The translations under genes and the position numbers were made by a program. 17,651 nucleotides of DNA from CBDUQP01 sp965369385 (GTDB lineage: Bacteria > Planctomycetota > Phycisphaerae > SM23-33). Below the pieces are notes generated by a model. The model searched no databases. It was not told the origin of the DNA and was given only the letters and a program-made list of their open reading frames with translations. The stretch spans positions 1-17,651 of the forward strand of contig CBDUQP010000076.1 in assembly GCA_965369385.1 (NCBI GenBank). The letters run 5' to 3'. Each line of letters starts with the position of its first letter. The first letter of the stretch is position 1. Below, in pieces: positions 1 to 7,737 of this stretch.

Positions 1-111
1 CCTCATCTTTTGTTTCCTGACTTCAACGCGTCCTGGAAAAAGCGTTGTAAGTCCTTGTTTGATAAGGAGGCGGTTGCGGATTTGGGTGTCACGTTCGTAG
101 AACGGGTTCAT
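1..111 (-). other. Possible start of a gene running off the left edge
   Basis: On the minus strand an open frame of 37 codons begins with ATG at 111 and stays open to base 1, reading MNPFYERDTQIRNRLLIKQG and on. The codons look normal for this window, but there is no Shine-Dalgarno sequence before the ATG. The start shares its CATG with the plus-strand start of the transposase relic, so the two cannot both be native starts in an undisturbed locus. I do not recognise the product, and the plus strand is also open here. It may be chance. Confidence 0.2.
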
Positions 112-259
112 GTTCGTCAGAAAGAAGCTCAACAAATCCGGCTCGGTCAGTGTTCAAGTCATCGACAAATCCAACGGTTATCGCGTGGTCCGAACCGGTA
201 ACATAGGTAACACATTATACCGGACAGGATTGGGCTATACTGGTGATCGGCACCACTGA
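110..259 (+). pseudogene. Truncated N-terminus of an IS1634-family transposase
   Basis: The 49-codon frame from ATG 110 to TGA 257-259 begins MFVRKKLNKSGSVSVQVIDK and continues SNGYRVVRT. This is the characteristic N-terminus of IS1634-type DDE transposases (MFVR-x-K-x-NKSG-x-x-SVQVI-x-K), recognised from memory of the family. Similarity stops near base 193; the following 20 or so residues do not look like the family and the frame then ends. A full transposase has roughly 500-600 residues, so only the first 5 percent or so remains and it cannot be active. No terminal inverted repeats were identified. It is an insertion-sequence remnant just upstream of the hydrolase gene. It is missed easily because a longer but meaningless frame overlaps it. 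Confidence 0.62.
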
Positions 260-355
260 TGCGAATATCTTGAAATATGCCGAGTGTGCGGTTGCTACGG
301 TGCGATTGGTGGGATATGGTGTTTTCGGCCACGTTGTTTGTTGAGAAGGAAACCT

Positions 356-1123
356 ATGTCCGCTCCCGCAGAACTTCCCCAAAACCTGCCGACCGATGGT
401 GTGTTTACCTTTGGCGCCAACGAAGGTTATCTGCTGCTGCCTTTCGATTATGATCCTGACGCAAAGCACCCGCTAATTCTATTTTTTCACAGCCACGGAC
501 GTTCTGAGCTACCGGTCTATGATGGCGGCGATATGGGGACCAGCAGCTTCACCGACTTTTGCGATATGGCGCGTCGGCAAGGATATATTCTTGCTTCGCC
601 AGCCTGTGGCGAGCGAAGCTGGATGAACGCTTCGGCCGAGCGGATTACGCTGGAAATGGTCGAGTTCCTGTCCGGGCACCTGGCGATCGATCGCGGCCGC
701 ATATTCACGATGGGCTCGTCGATGGGCGGGGCGTGTGCGCTCACGTTTGCTCTGCGGAATCGCCAAATGGTGCGGGCCGTCTGCGATGTGTTCGGCGTGA
801 GCGATCATTTGCGATTCTGCGAGGAAAGCAATCTGGCTGAATCGATAGCCGCCGCTTTCGGCGGATCGCCGGACCAGTGCCTACAAGTCTATCGCCAGCG
901 GTCTGCGATGTGCAATCTTGATATCCTCAAGGATATCCCGATATTCATGATTCATGGCGACGCCGACACCGCGGTGCCTCTGTGGAATTCGCAGGTACTG
1001 TATGATGCGTTGCAGGCATGCGGCGGGGACGTGGAGCTTGTTGTGCTTGACGGCGTTGGCCACGATAATGTTGCGATAAAAGGACTCGAAGATCGCGTTT
1101 TGGCATTCTTCGCGAGCAAGTGA
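356..1123 (+). CDS. Alpha/beta hydrolase (esterase / S9-peptidase-like)
   Basis: A 255-residue protein with a complete serine-hydrolase core. The oxyanion region is HSHG (45-48), the nucleophile elbow is GSSMGG with Ser122 as nucleophile, the acid is Asp204 in HGDADTAVP, and the catalytic His is His236 in LDGVGHDN. No signal peptide is visible, so it is probably cytoplasmic. The fold is that of the dienelactone hydrolase, poly(3-hydroxybutyrate) depolymerase-like and prolyl oligopeptidase group; the substrate cannot be told from sequence. I chose ATG 356 rather than an upstream GTG at 284 because AGAAGGA lies five bases before it and the extra 24 residues are cysteine-rich and unlike the family. 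It ends 18 bases from the convergent MazG-like gene. The transposase relic lies directly upstream. Confidence 0.9.
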   Translation: MSAPAELPQNLPTDGVFTFGANEGYLLLPFDYDPDAKHPLILFFHSHGRSELPVYDGGDMGTSSFTDFCDMARRQGYILASPACGERSWMNASAERITLEMVEFLSGHLAIDRGRIFTMGSSMGGACALTFALRNRQMVRAVCDVFGVSDHLRFCEESNLAESIAAAFGGSPDQCLQVYRQRSAMCNLDILKDIPIFMIHGDADTAVPLWNSQVLYDALQACGGDVELVVLDGVGHDNVAIKGLEDRVLAFFASK

Positions 1124-1141
1124 CGCTCAGGTGACGTGTGA

Positions 1142-1510
1142 CTACTTGTCGCGTTTGGGGCGTGTGTAGTGGCCGCGGACCTCGTCGGCGGGGTACTTGG
1201 CGGCGTTCTTCCGCATTTTCGCCGAGAGTGCTTCGGCCAGGTCTATGCCTGTCGCGTTGGAGAGCGATAGCAGGAACGCGAGTACATCGGCCATTTCGTC
1301 TGCCACTTCCTGACGAAGTTCGGGGTCTTCCAGAGCTTTGTCGCTCTCGTCATGGTCAAGCCACTGGAAGTGCTCCATCAGTTCGGACGTCTCGATGGCG
1401 AGGCTCATGGCCAGGTTCTTCGGGCGGTGGAACTTCTGCCAGTCGCGCTCGGACACGAAGTCGGCCACGATGTCGCGAAGCTGCCGGAGCGTGGTGTCAC
1501 TATCGTTCAT
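1142..1510 (-). CDS. MazG-like nucleotide pyrophosphohydrolase (dCTPase / RS21-C6 type)
   Basis: A 122-residue all-alpha NTP pyrophosphatase of the MazG superfamily, which hydrolyses (d)NTPs to the monophosphate and pyrophosphate and is often a house-cleaning enzyme. The magnesium-binding signature is intact: E40-x-x-E43 in IETSELMEHFQW and E72-x-x-D75 in EVADEMADV. The N-terminal DWQKFHRPKNLAMSLAIE is typical of the RS21-C6/dCTP pyrophosphatase branch. The length matches single-domain members. Start ATG 1510 is supported by GAGGGAA about seven bases upstream; a longer frame through 1669 overlaps the preceding gene and is rejected. It is the last gene of a minus-strand run, 20 bases after the metallo-hydrolase, so it is probably co-transcribed with it. 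Confidence 0.9.
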   Translation of the reverse strand: MNDSDTTLRQLRDIVADFVSERDWQKFHRPKNLAMSLAIETSELMEHFQWLDHDESDKALEDPELRQEVADEMADVLAFLLSLSNATGIDLAEALSAKMRKNAAKYPADEVRGHYTRPKRDK

Positions 1511-1530
1511 TCTGGGTTCCCTCGGATGAG

Positions 1531-2298
1531 TCATACTTCCATGGGGGCAACTGCCGCATAGCGGCTGGCGACGTGAATGGGCATCTTTCCACCAACTATG
1601 CGGCGGTTTGTTTCGTATGCGAGGTCGGGGGTGTTGTTCTCGCCGGAAAGATGGCTCAGGCACACCCATTTCATCCTGGCGCTTGCGGCCGAGCTGACCA
1701 GATGGGCGGCTTGCTCGTTTGAGATATGCCCGCCATCGCCTGCGACTCGGCGTTTGAGGAACATCGGATACGGGCCGGTATCCAGCATGTGCGGGTCGTA
1801 GTTGCTTTCCAGCATCACGGCGTCCAGTCCGGCAATTACATCGGCGAGCCCGTCGAACACGTGCCCGAGATCGGTGAATACCCCTGCGCGGCTCGTGCCG
1901 TCATCGATCACGAACACGACGCCGTCCTGGCCGTCATGTGCGGTGCGGATGGTTTCTATGCGGATGTCGCCGATGCTGATCGTCTCGCCGGATGTGAAAT
2001 GGCGAATATCGCTGAGCTCGCCCTGGGGCTTCTTGCGTTGGGTCATTTCGAGCGTGGGAGCGGTCACGTAAACTGGCACGTTGAACTTGCGCTGGTACAC
2101 GCCCAGGGCTGAAGCGTGATCGGAATGGTCATGAGAGATCAGCAGCGCATCGACGGTGTTTATGTCATAGCCGGCTTCGTTCAGCCGAAGCCGGGCCTGC
2201 TTGCCGCTGATTCCCGCGTCGATCAACAGCCGCTTGCCGCCGGCCTCGACGAAGACACAGTTTCCTTTGCTTCCAGATTGCAGGGGGATGATTTTCAT
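1531..2298 (-). CDS. YycJ/WalJ-like metallo-beta-lactamase-fold hydrolase
   Basis: A 255-residue metallo-hydrolase. The metal-binding motif HDHSDH is at 56-61 after ALLIS, and the N-terminus MKIIPLQSGSKGNCVFVEAG is that of the YycJ/WalJ branch. Further branch signatures are ESNYDPHML followed by GPYP and LKRRV, then GHISNEQAA, and LSHLSGENN near the end. The family's usual motif is ESNHD; here the His is Tyr. YycJ proteins are cytoplasmic and have been described as exonucleases linked to DNA repair and cell-wall signalling in Firmicutes; the role here is inferred from family only. The frame is open to 2646, but the upstream part overlaps the membrane protein gene, and homology begins at ATG 2298. 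No strong ribosome site is seen. It starts 23 bases after the upstream gene ends. Confidence 0.92.
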   Translation of the reverse strand: MKIIPLQSGSKGNCVFVEAGGKRLLIDAGISGKQARLRLNEAGYDINTVDALLISHDHSDHASALGVYQRKFNVPVYVTAPTLEMTQRKKPQGELSDIRHFTSGETISIGDIRIETIRTAHDGQDGVVFVIDDGTSRAGVFTDLGHVFDGLADVIAGLDAVMLESNYDPHMLDTGPYPMFLKRRVAGDGGHISNEQAAHLVSSAASARMKWVCLSHLSGENNTPDLAYETNRRIVGGKMPIHVASRYAAVAPMEV

Positions 2299-2321
2299 GG
2301 ACACGGTCTCGGCCTGGGGCG

Positions 2322-3095
2322 TTAGAACCAGTCGAGTTTCCTTTCGTGCGTTCGGTACAAGATGCCCAGAATGTACATTTCCATCATGATGAAGTACAGG
2401 ATTATGAGAAACACGGCAATACTGCCGGTGAACGCAAGCAACGGGGTCGGCATAAACGCAGTGAGATAGAACAGCAAGCCAGCGAGCATGAATCCGACTA
2501 CCAGCGAGATGCATGCCAATACGTATCCCGGCAGTACACGTAGGATGGAGATGACTACGCGAACGGGGTTCAGGCCCGATAGGTTTCTGTGCATTGCCAA
2601 AGAGAGCATTGTCATCGGGAGAGTTAGCACGACTGCAAGGACGCACGCAAGCACAAGTGGATTGCGGTCCTCAGACGCCGAACTACCTTCTTTCATCGCG
2701 GCATCCGCTCCCCAAACCACAGAGCCGACTATGCAGGCCATTATGAAGGACGCCAGCAGAATTATTGTGGCCATGTCGATTTCCGGCCAGGTGGGAGGCT
2801 CGTTGTCTCCTCCGGCAACGGAACGGATGACACATGGTGCATATGCCAGGAAGTAAGCGAGCAAGCCCAGTGATAGCAACCCGCCGGTCATTGAGACCAT
2901 AGATACTAGCTGGACCATAAATATCATGAAGGCCGCCACAATCATCATTATCTTCCCGCGCCCGCGGAATGGGAAGGCGAACATGCCGGGCAATAGCTTC
3001 AGGAATCTACCCATTGACTCCTGTTTGTGCAGCATGTCCCTTCTTTCATCGTCCTCATAAAGGAATTCAAACTTGTCTTCATCGTTCAATGCCAT
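2322..3095 (-). CDS. Multi-pass membrane protein, DUF4013-like
   Basis: A 257-residue integral membrane protein. The first 45 residues are charged and probably cytoplasmic, followed by about six hydrophobic segments near residues 48-68, 70-90, 109-130, 147-168, 185-211 and 218-247, and a short basic tail ending KLDWF. The stretch IRSVAGGDNEPPTWPEID between segments two and three (R...G...P-W) is like the DUF4013 family of uncharacterised bacterial membrane proteins; that assignment is tentative. No catalytic motif is visible. ATG 3095 has AAGGGGAA about eight bases upstream. It is the first gene of the run with the metallo-hydrolase and MazG-like genes, divergent from greA. Function unknown. 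Confidence 0.83.
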   Translation of the reverse strand: MALNDEDKFEFLYEDDERRDMLHKQESMGRFLKLLPGMFAFPFRGRGKIMMIVAAFMIFMVQLVSMVSMTGGLLSLGLLAYFLAYAPCVIRSVAGGDNEPPTWPEIDMATIILLASFIMACIVGSVVWGADAAMKEGSSASEDRNPLVLACVLAVVLTLPMTMLSLAMHRNLSGLNPVRVVISILRVLPGYVLACISLVVGFMLAGLLFYLTAFMPTPLLAFTGSIAVFLIILYFIMMEMYILGILYRTHERKLDWF

Positions 3096-3420
3096 ACCCG
3101 CATTCCCCTTCGTGTTGTGTCCTCACGGCTGCTTTTGGGCGTTGTGTTGTGGGGTGATCTTATCTTACCTGTAAGTGATCCCGATTGCATGGGATGTATT
3201 TGGCAGGGAGGGGTTGTATGCGGTAAGGTGATGTTCGGACTAAATCCTCAAAACTATCGGCGAAATTGGCTGTTTGAGGGCGATTTATCGGTTCCCAAAA
3301 TGTTTGCATCTGTCTTGCGACTTGATAAACCGATCTCAACTGCTATCCTAGCAGGACAACAGTATATATAACGATGAAGTGGCCGCTCGACATACTAGAC
3401 CCACGGAGATGTGTAAACGG
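3096..3420. other. Divergent intergenic region
   Basis: About 325 bases between the divergent membrane-protein and greA starts. Open frames crossing it have no ribosome site or recognisable protein. It holds a candidate greA promoter (separate entry). A short inverted repeat, CTGCT-ATCCT-AGCAG at 3340-3354, overlaps that promoter's -10 region, and an AT-rich TATATATA follows at 3363-3370. No convincing promoter for the minus-strand run was found. Confidence 0.6.
3322..3349 (+). promoter_or_regulatory. Candidate sigma70 promoter for greA
   Basis: TTGATA (3322-3327), 16-base spacer, TATCCT (3344-3349), followed about 70 bases later by the greA start. The -10 sits inside the inverted repeat CTGCT-ATCCT-AGCAG, which may be coincidence or an operator. 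Match by eye only. Confidence 0.33.
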
Positions 3421-5598
3421 ATGAATATAAAGCAGATAGAACAGTGTATTGCCGAACGTAACATCAAGGGTGTTGAAAATGGATGGACCGAAGCCGTTGC
3501 CGGGAAGGCATCTGCCGGCGATTTGCGATCGGTCGTAGAAGCCCTTGTTGCCAGTGATATGGGAGAATCTGCCGAGACGTTCGTATGGTCATATCTTGCA
3601 GAGGCAAAAGAAGGCGGAAATATCGACACAGTGGCTTTTGCCGCCAGCCAACTGCTCGTGCCGCTGAAAGGAAACGATGAACTTCGCCAGCTCGCGGTAG
3701 ATATCTATACGCAGAAATACGGTCAGCAGGAGCACTTTGCCGAGTTCATGAAGGATTCCGGACTTGGCGGGAAGCAGTCATTCAGGCGGGCCGTTCGTAC
3801 CTTGGATACCTGCTTAGCCGCGATGGCCGGTACTTACATGGCAAACCGCTTTGACGAGGGGGTCATTCGTGTAAAACAGTACGAACCGGTTATGGAGTAT
3901 TTCGAGCTTGTCGACCCAAGCGGAAAGACACTGGAGCTTGAGCCCAAACAACTGGCCGACGAGTACGAGTGTGTTGATGATAATCATTTCAGCGTTATGC
4001 GCACCTTCCGCAAGGATGAACTGGCGGCAATGGTGAAGAATAATATTGCCGATTTGCTTTCCGGTATCTGCCAGGCTCGTGGCGGGTCGATCAATGCTAC
4101 CGATCTGAAGGATCTTCTTGTCGGTAGCTTTGTCGAAAAGGGCAAGTGGAGCTCCTGGTGGTCACGTGCCCGCACCGCAAGCAAGAAGTCCGATAACCTC
4201 AGCATCGAAGGCCGCAATCCCGCAACGGTTACCTACTACTCTGGAGGCAGATCACTCGAAGATGAGTTTGCGGATCTTGTTAAGGATGCTCGCGTCCCGA
4301 TGGATTATCTGCTGATGTTCCGCCAATACGTGCAGGATGTCAAACGCCGTGGTGTTGAAGTGCAGGCGGACTTCACCGGCCCGATTATCGAAATACTCAA
4401 CGAGCAGGCACAATCCTACAGACGCCGCCGACCCGTCGATGCCATGGTCGCATGTCTTGCCATGGAAGAGGCACGGACGCTGGGTATCGAAGTAAGAGAT
4501 GATGTGATCAGCGTAGCCGACGAATTCGCAACCATGGACGATCCCGCTGCCGCCATTGCAGTCTTGCCCGACGCATCGCTCTGGCCCATCGCGCTGGAAG
4601 GGTTGAATAGATGCGAAGGAGCGGTGGAGAACTTCGTGAAGTTGCTTGAACTGCTGCCGGCTGTCCAGTTGGGGCAGGTTGCCAAGTATCTGCACGATCA
4701 TGACCGCGTCGATGCATTGTCCAAAGCCGTTAGCGAGGCTATGGACAATCCGATGGACAACATCCAGTTGTCCATCTGGCTATGGTACTATCCTTCGGAG
4801 TTCATCGAAGCAATGCCACCGCGGATCGAGCTGTTCTCACGCCTTATGAAGATAGCCGAAGAAATCGCCCGCAGCCCTGAGATAGGCCACGAGACCCGCC
4901 GGGAATTGTTCCAGCAGTTCCGTTCGGCGATGATATCCAGAAACTTCGCCAGCTATCGCGCACTTCTTGAGGATATAGACGAAGGCGTAGCCGCCACCGT
5001 AAAACGCCGTACAGAGCGGTGCCCCTGCCTCAGTGAGAACCAACGTGATGACATGCTGGGCATTCTGCGAGGTGAGTTCTATTCACTATTCCTCAAAGCC
5101 AAAATAATCCCATGGTTGGATGATTCAGTCATATGGATTACGCAGGAATCTATCGAGCATCATCAGGCCGAACTCAAGGAACTGCACGACATTCTGCTTC
5201 CCGCAAACTCACGGGCAATTGGGGCTGCTGCAGCGCTGGGCGATCTGAGCGAAAATGCTGAATGGCAGTACGCTGTTGAAGAGCAACGTCGCCTCAATGG
5301 CCGCGTGGCCCAGGTGAACGATGAACTCCTTATGGCCAGGATCATTGATCCAGAAGATGTTGCCACCGACTTTGCGTCTATTGGTTCGAAGGTTATGTTG
5401 CAGGCTGTCGACGATGGTCACCAGATGGAGGTTAACATCCTTGGCCCGGCCGAAAGCGATGTTGCGAACAAGGTATACAATTACCGAACACCGCTCGCAC
5501 TGGAAATACTGGGCAAGAAGATGGGCGACACTGTAACGCTGAAGGTGGAAGGCCCTGAGCAGGATTACACCATCGTTTCGCTGGGCGTTGCGCTATAA
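3421..5598 (+). CDS. greA: Transcription elongation factor GreA with long N-terminal extension
   Basis: A 725-residue protein whose last 150 or so residues are a complete GreA. The coiled-coil has the acidic-tip signature GDLSENAEW (607-615), which reaches into the RNA polymerase secondary channel to stimulate transcript cleavage. An FKBP-like C-terminal domain follows from about 650. Ordinary GreA has about 158 residues; the extra 570 are mostly helical with a basic/aromatic insert GKWSSWWSRAR (241-251). A similar architecture, about 715 residues, is known for Chlamydia GreA, which supports a PVC affiliation. The extension's function is not known to me. ATG 3421 is chosen because family-like sequence begins there (MNIKQIEQC); GGAG lies at 3405-3408, a rather long 12-base spacing. 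Alternative starts at 3409 or 3379 overlap or precede that site. Single gene, convergent with the ABC-F gene. Confidence 0.94.
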   Translation: MNIKQIEQCIAERNIKGVENGWTEAVAGKASAGDLRSVVEALVASDMGESAETFVWSYLAEAKEGGNIDTVAFAASQLLVPLKGNDELRQLAVDIYTQKYGQQEHFAEFMKDSGLGGKQSFRRAVRTLDTCLAAMAGTYMANRFDEGVIRVKQYEPVMEYFELVDPSGKTLELEPKQLADEYECVDDNHFSVMRTFRKDELAAMVKNNIADLLSGICQARGGSINATDLKDLLVGSFVEKGKWSSWWSRARTASKKSDNLSIEGRNPATVTYYSGGRSLEDEFADLVKDARVPMDYLLMFRQYVQDVKRRGVEVQADFTGPIIEILNEQAQSYRRRRPVDAMVACLAMEEARTLGIEVRDDVISVADEFATMDDPAAAIAVLPDASLWPIALEGLNRCEGAVENFVKLLELLPAVQLGQVAKYLHDHDRVDALSKAVSEAMDNPMDNIQLSIWLWYYPSEFIEAMPPRIELFSRLMKIAEEIARSPEIGHETRRELFQQFRSAMISRNFASYRALLEDIDEGVAATVKRRTERCPCLSENQRDDMLGILRGEFYSLFLKAKIIPWLDDSVIWITQESIEHHQAELKELHDILLPANSRAIGAAAALGDLSENAEWQYAVEEQRRLNGRVAQVNDELLMARIIDPEDVATDFASIGSKVMLQAVDDGHQMEVNILGPAESDVANKVYNYRTPLALEILGKKMGDTVTLKVEGPEQDYTIVSLGVAL

Positions 5599-5636
5599 GC
5601 GGCAGCGGTAGGCGAGAGTAAGGGCGGGTTGCGACC

Positions 5637-5740
5637 AGAGCGTTCCTAACGCATCTGTATATCGTTCGAGCTGGCTGCGGCTGCGGCTGGCTGCGTCCTC
5701 GCCGACGCTCGAACCGCTACATCTGCATTAGGAATGCTCT
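5637..5740. repeat. 104-bp imperfect inverted repeat between convergent genes
   Basis: Outer arms AGAGCGTTCCTAA (5637-5649) and TTAGGAATGCTCT (5728-5740) pair with one mismatch. Inner arms GTTCGAGC (5664-5671) and GCTCGAAC (5707-5714) pair perfectly, and the sequence between outer and inner arms is also partly complementary. The 35-base loop is GC-rich and quasi-repetitive (GGCTGCGGCTGCGGCTGG). The right end overlaps the first two bases of the ABC-F stop codon (minus strand). It could be a bidirectional terminator, though no T-run follows, or a REP/MITE-like element that landed at the gene end. Confidence 0.7.
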
Positions 5741-7652
5741 ATTCGAGCTGCTCGCCGATGTGTTCCCACTCGTCCCAGAGTTGCTTGAGCTGGTCCTCTT
5801 TGGATTGATAGTCCTTTGAGAGAGAGTCTATCAGTTTCAGGTTGCCGGCCTCTCCGGCTGCGGATACTTTGTCATTTAGCTGGGCAATCGCCTGTTCTAC
5901 TGAATCGATCTGCGTCTCGAGCTCTTCGTGGCGGCGTTTGAGACGCTGCATTAGGTTGGCCTGCTTGCGGGCGTCCTTGTGCTGGCGGATGCGGTCTTCT
6001 TTGGGTTTCTCCTGGTTGCTTGCGGCGGCTGACGCATCTTCGGTGGCGCAATCGCTGCGCCACTTGAGATACGTTTCCCATCCGCCTGCCAGGGTCTTGA
6101 CCTGCCCGTCGCGGATAGCCCATACATCGGTGGCCACCGCCTGGATCAGGTAGCGGTCGTGGCTGACAAAGAGCAGCGTCTCGGGGAAGTTCTGCAGTGC
6201 TTCTTGCATGATCTCCGTTGAAGGGATGTCAAGGTGGTTGGTGGGTTCGTCGAGCGCCAGGACGTTGGCGTTCTGGACCGTCAGTTGCGTGAGCACCACG
6301 CGGCTTCGCTGTCCGCCGCTGAGCTCACAAATCTTCTTCATTCCGTCATCGCCGGTGAACAGCATGCTGCCCAGCGCATCTCTTGCCTCGGGCGTGGTGC
6401 AGCCGGGAACTGCCGAAGTGATAGCATCCACGAGTGTGCTATCGGGAGCCAGTTCCGCGTGCGTTTGTGACAGATAACCAAGCTCAACGTGCGTACCGTA
6501 GCTTAGTGTTCCCGCAATGGCAGGCAGTTGTTTCAGCAGTGTTCGCAGGAGAGTGGTCTTACCTGCACCGTTGGCACCCACAATGGCGATCCGCTGGCCT
6601 CGCTCAACCCGCAAATCCTCAGCCGTAACCAGCGGGGTGTCGTCATAGCCGGCCGCCAGATCGCGAGCCGTCAGCACATCGTTGCCGGTGCGTTTTGCCG
6701 GCGTTAGTTTCAGGTGGATCGTGTTGTCTTCGCGCGGGCGATCTATGGCTTCATCGCGCATGAATCGTTGCAGGTGCGAGCGTCTGCCCTGTGCTTCCTT
6801 GGTTCGCTGGCCAGCGAGGTGTATGCGGATGAACTCTTCGGTCTTGCGTATGTAGTCTTGCTGGTTGCGCCATGTTCGCATCTTCTCTTTGATGCGATGT
6901 GCCTTTTTGGGCAGGTACTGGCTGTAGCTGCCGGAGTATGGCTCAAGCGTGGCGGCCGCCACTTCCCATGTGCTGGTGGTCACGTTATCCAGGAAGTATC
7001 TGTCATGCGAGACCACCACGAGCGTGCCCTTGAACGATCCCAGCCAAGATTCCAGCCACTCGATGGTGTCCAGGTCCAGGTGGTTCGTCGGTTCGTCGAG
7101 CATCAGCAGGGTGGGCGATTTCAGCAGCAGGGTGGCGAGATAGGCTCGGGTGCGCTGGCCTCCGCTGAGTTCTGCAATCGGCTGGCGGCGCATTTCCATT
7201 GGAAATTTCAATCCGGTGAGGACTTGTTCTATGCGGGTGTGGTAGTCATATCCGCCAAGGTCCTCAAACATTGTCTGCATATTGCCATAGTCTTCGATGA
7301 GTTTCTCATCGTTGTCACCGCCGGCGGCCATCCGGTCTGCCATTTTGTGCATGTCCTGCTCCATATTGCGAAGTGAAGCAAAAACGTTAAGCATGGCATC
7401 ATCGATAGTGCTCCCCGTCAGCGCTGGAGGGTCTTGCGGCAGGTAGCCGGTTGTGAGGCCGGAGGTTCTGTGTACTTTGCCTTCAGTGGGTTCCAGGGCA
7501 CCTGCGACTATATTAAGCAGGGTGGTCTTGCCTTCGCCGTTGGGCCCAATCAGACCGATTCTGTCGCCCTGTGACAGGCGGAAAGACATATTGCGAAGCA
7601 CGATCAGTGCTCCGTAGGCGTGCGTGATGTTTTCAGCTATTACAAGTGACAT
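5739..7652 (-). CDS. ABC-F family ATPase (Uup/EttA-type)
   Basis: A 637-residue soluble protein with two ABC ATPase domains and no membrane segment, the mark of ABC-F proteins that act on the ribosome. Domain 1: Walker A GPNGEGKTT (36-44), signature LSGGQ (162-166), Walker B LLMLDEPTNHLD (182-193). Domain 2: GANGAGKTT (359-367), LSGGQ (444-448), VLALDEPTNHLD (464-475). The charged linker at about 245-310 corresponds to the P-site tRNA-interaction motif region. Residues 555-637 form a charged coiled coil like the Uup C-terminal domain. Walker A of domain 1 has Glu where Ala is usual. The frame is open upstream to 7907, but family homology begins at MSLVIAENI, so ATG 7652 is chosen; CAGGA lies about 12 bases ahead. 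Which subfamily (Uup, EttA, YbiT, YheS) cannot be fixed by eye; the long coiled coil favours Uup-like. Confidence 0.94.
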   Translation of the reverse strand: MSLVIAENITHAYGALIVLRNMSFRLSQGDRIGLIGPNGEGKTTLLNIVAGALEPTEGKVHRTSGLTTGYLPQDPPALTGSTIDDAMLNVFASLRNMEQDMHKMADRMAAGGDNDEKLIEDYGNMQTMFEDLGGYDYHTRIEQVLTGLKFPMEMRRQPIAELSGGQRTRAYLATLLLKSPTLLMLDEPTNHLDLDTIEWLESWLGSFKGTLVVVSHDRYFLDNVTTSTWEVAAATLEPYSGSYSQYLPKKAHRIKEKMRTWRNQQDYIRKTEEFIRIHLAGQRTKEAQGRRSHLQRFMRDEAIDRPREDNTIHLKLTPAKRTGNDVLTARDLAAGYDDTPLVTAEDLRVERGQRIAIVGANGAGKTTLLRTLLKQLPAIAGTLSYGTHVELGYLSQTHAELAPDSTLVDAITSAVPGCTTPEARDALGSMLFTGDDGMKKICELSGGQRSRVVLTQLTVQNANVLALDEPTNHLDIPSTEIMQEALQNFPETLLFVSHDRYLIQAVATDVWAIRDGQVKTLAGGWETYLKWRSDCATEDASAAASNQEKPKEDRIRQHKDARKQANLMQRLKRRHEELETQIDSVEQAIAQLNDKVSAAGEAGNLKLIDSLSKDYQSKEDQLKQLWDEWEHIGEQLE

Positions 7653-7737
7653 ATCCGTTTGGTCCTGACGCTTAGTCCGCGGCATGTTGCCGACGGCCGC
7701 GTATTTCACCATATCACACACGATTGATGCAACCTTT

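Noticed and set aside
1138..1722. 194-codon plus-strand frame opposite the MazG-like gene
   Set aside because: Arg/Ser/Cys-rich shadow of the minus-strand genes; no ribosome site and no family pattern.
2299..2646. Upstream extension of the metallo-hydrolase frame
   Set aside because: It overlaps the membrane-protein gene in another frame, and homology begins at ATG 2298.
6714..7376. 220-codon plus-strand frame inside the ABC-F gene
   Set aside because: It lies wholly opposite conserved ABC motifs; a shadow of the minus-strand coding pattern.
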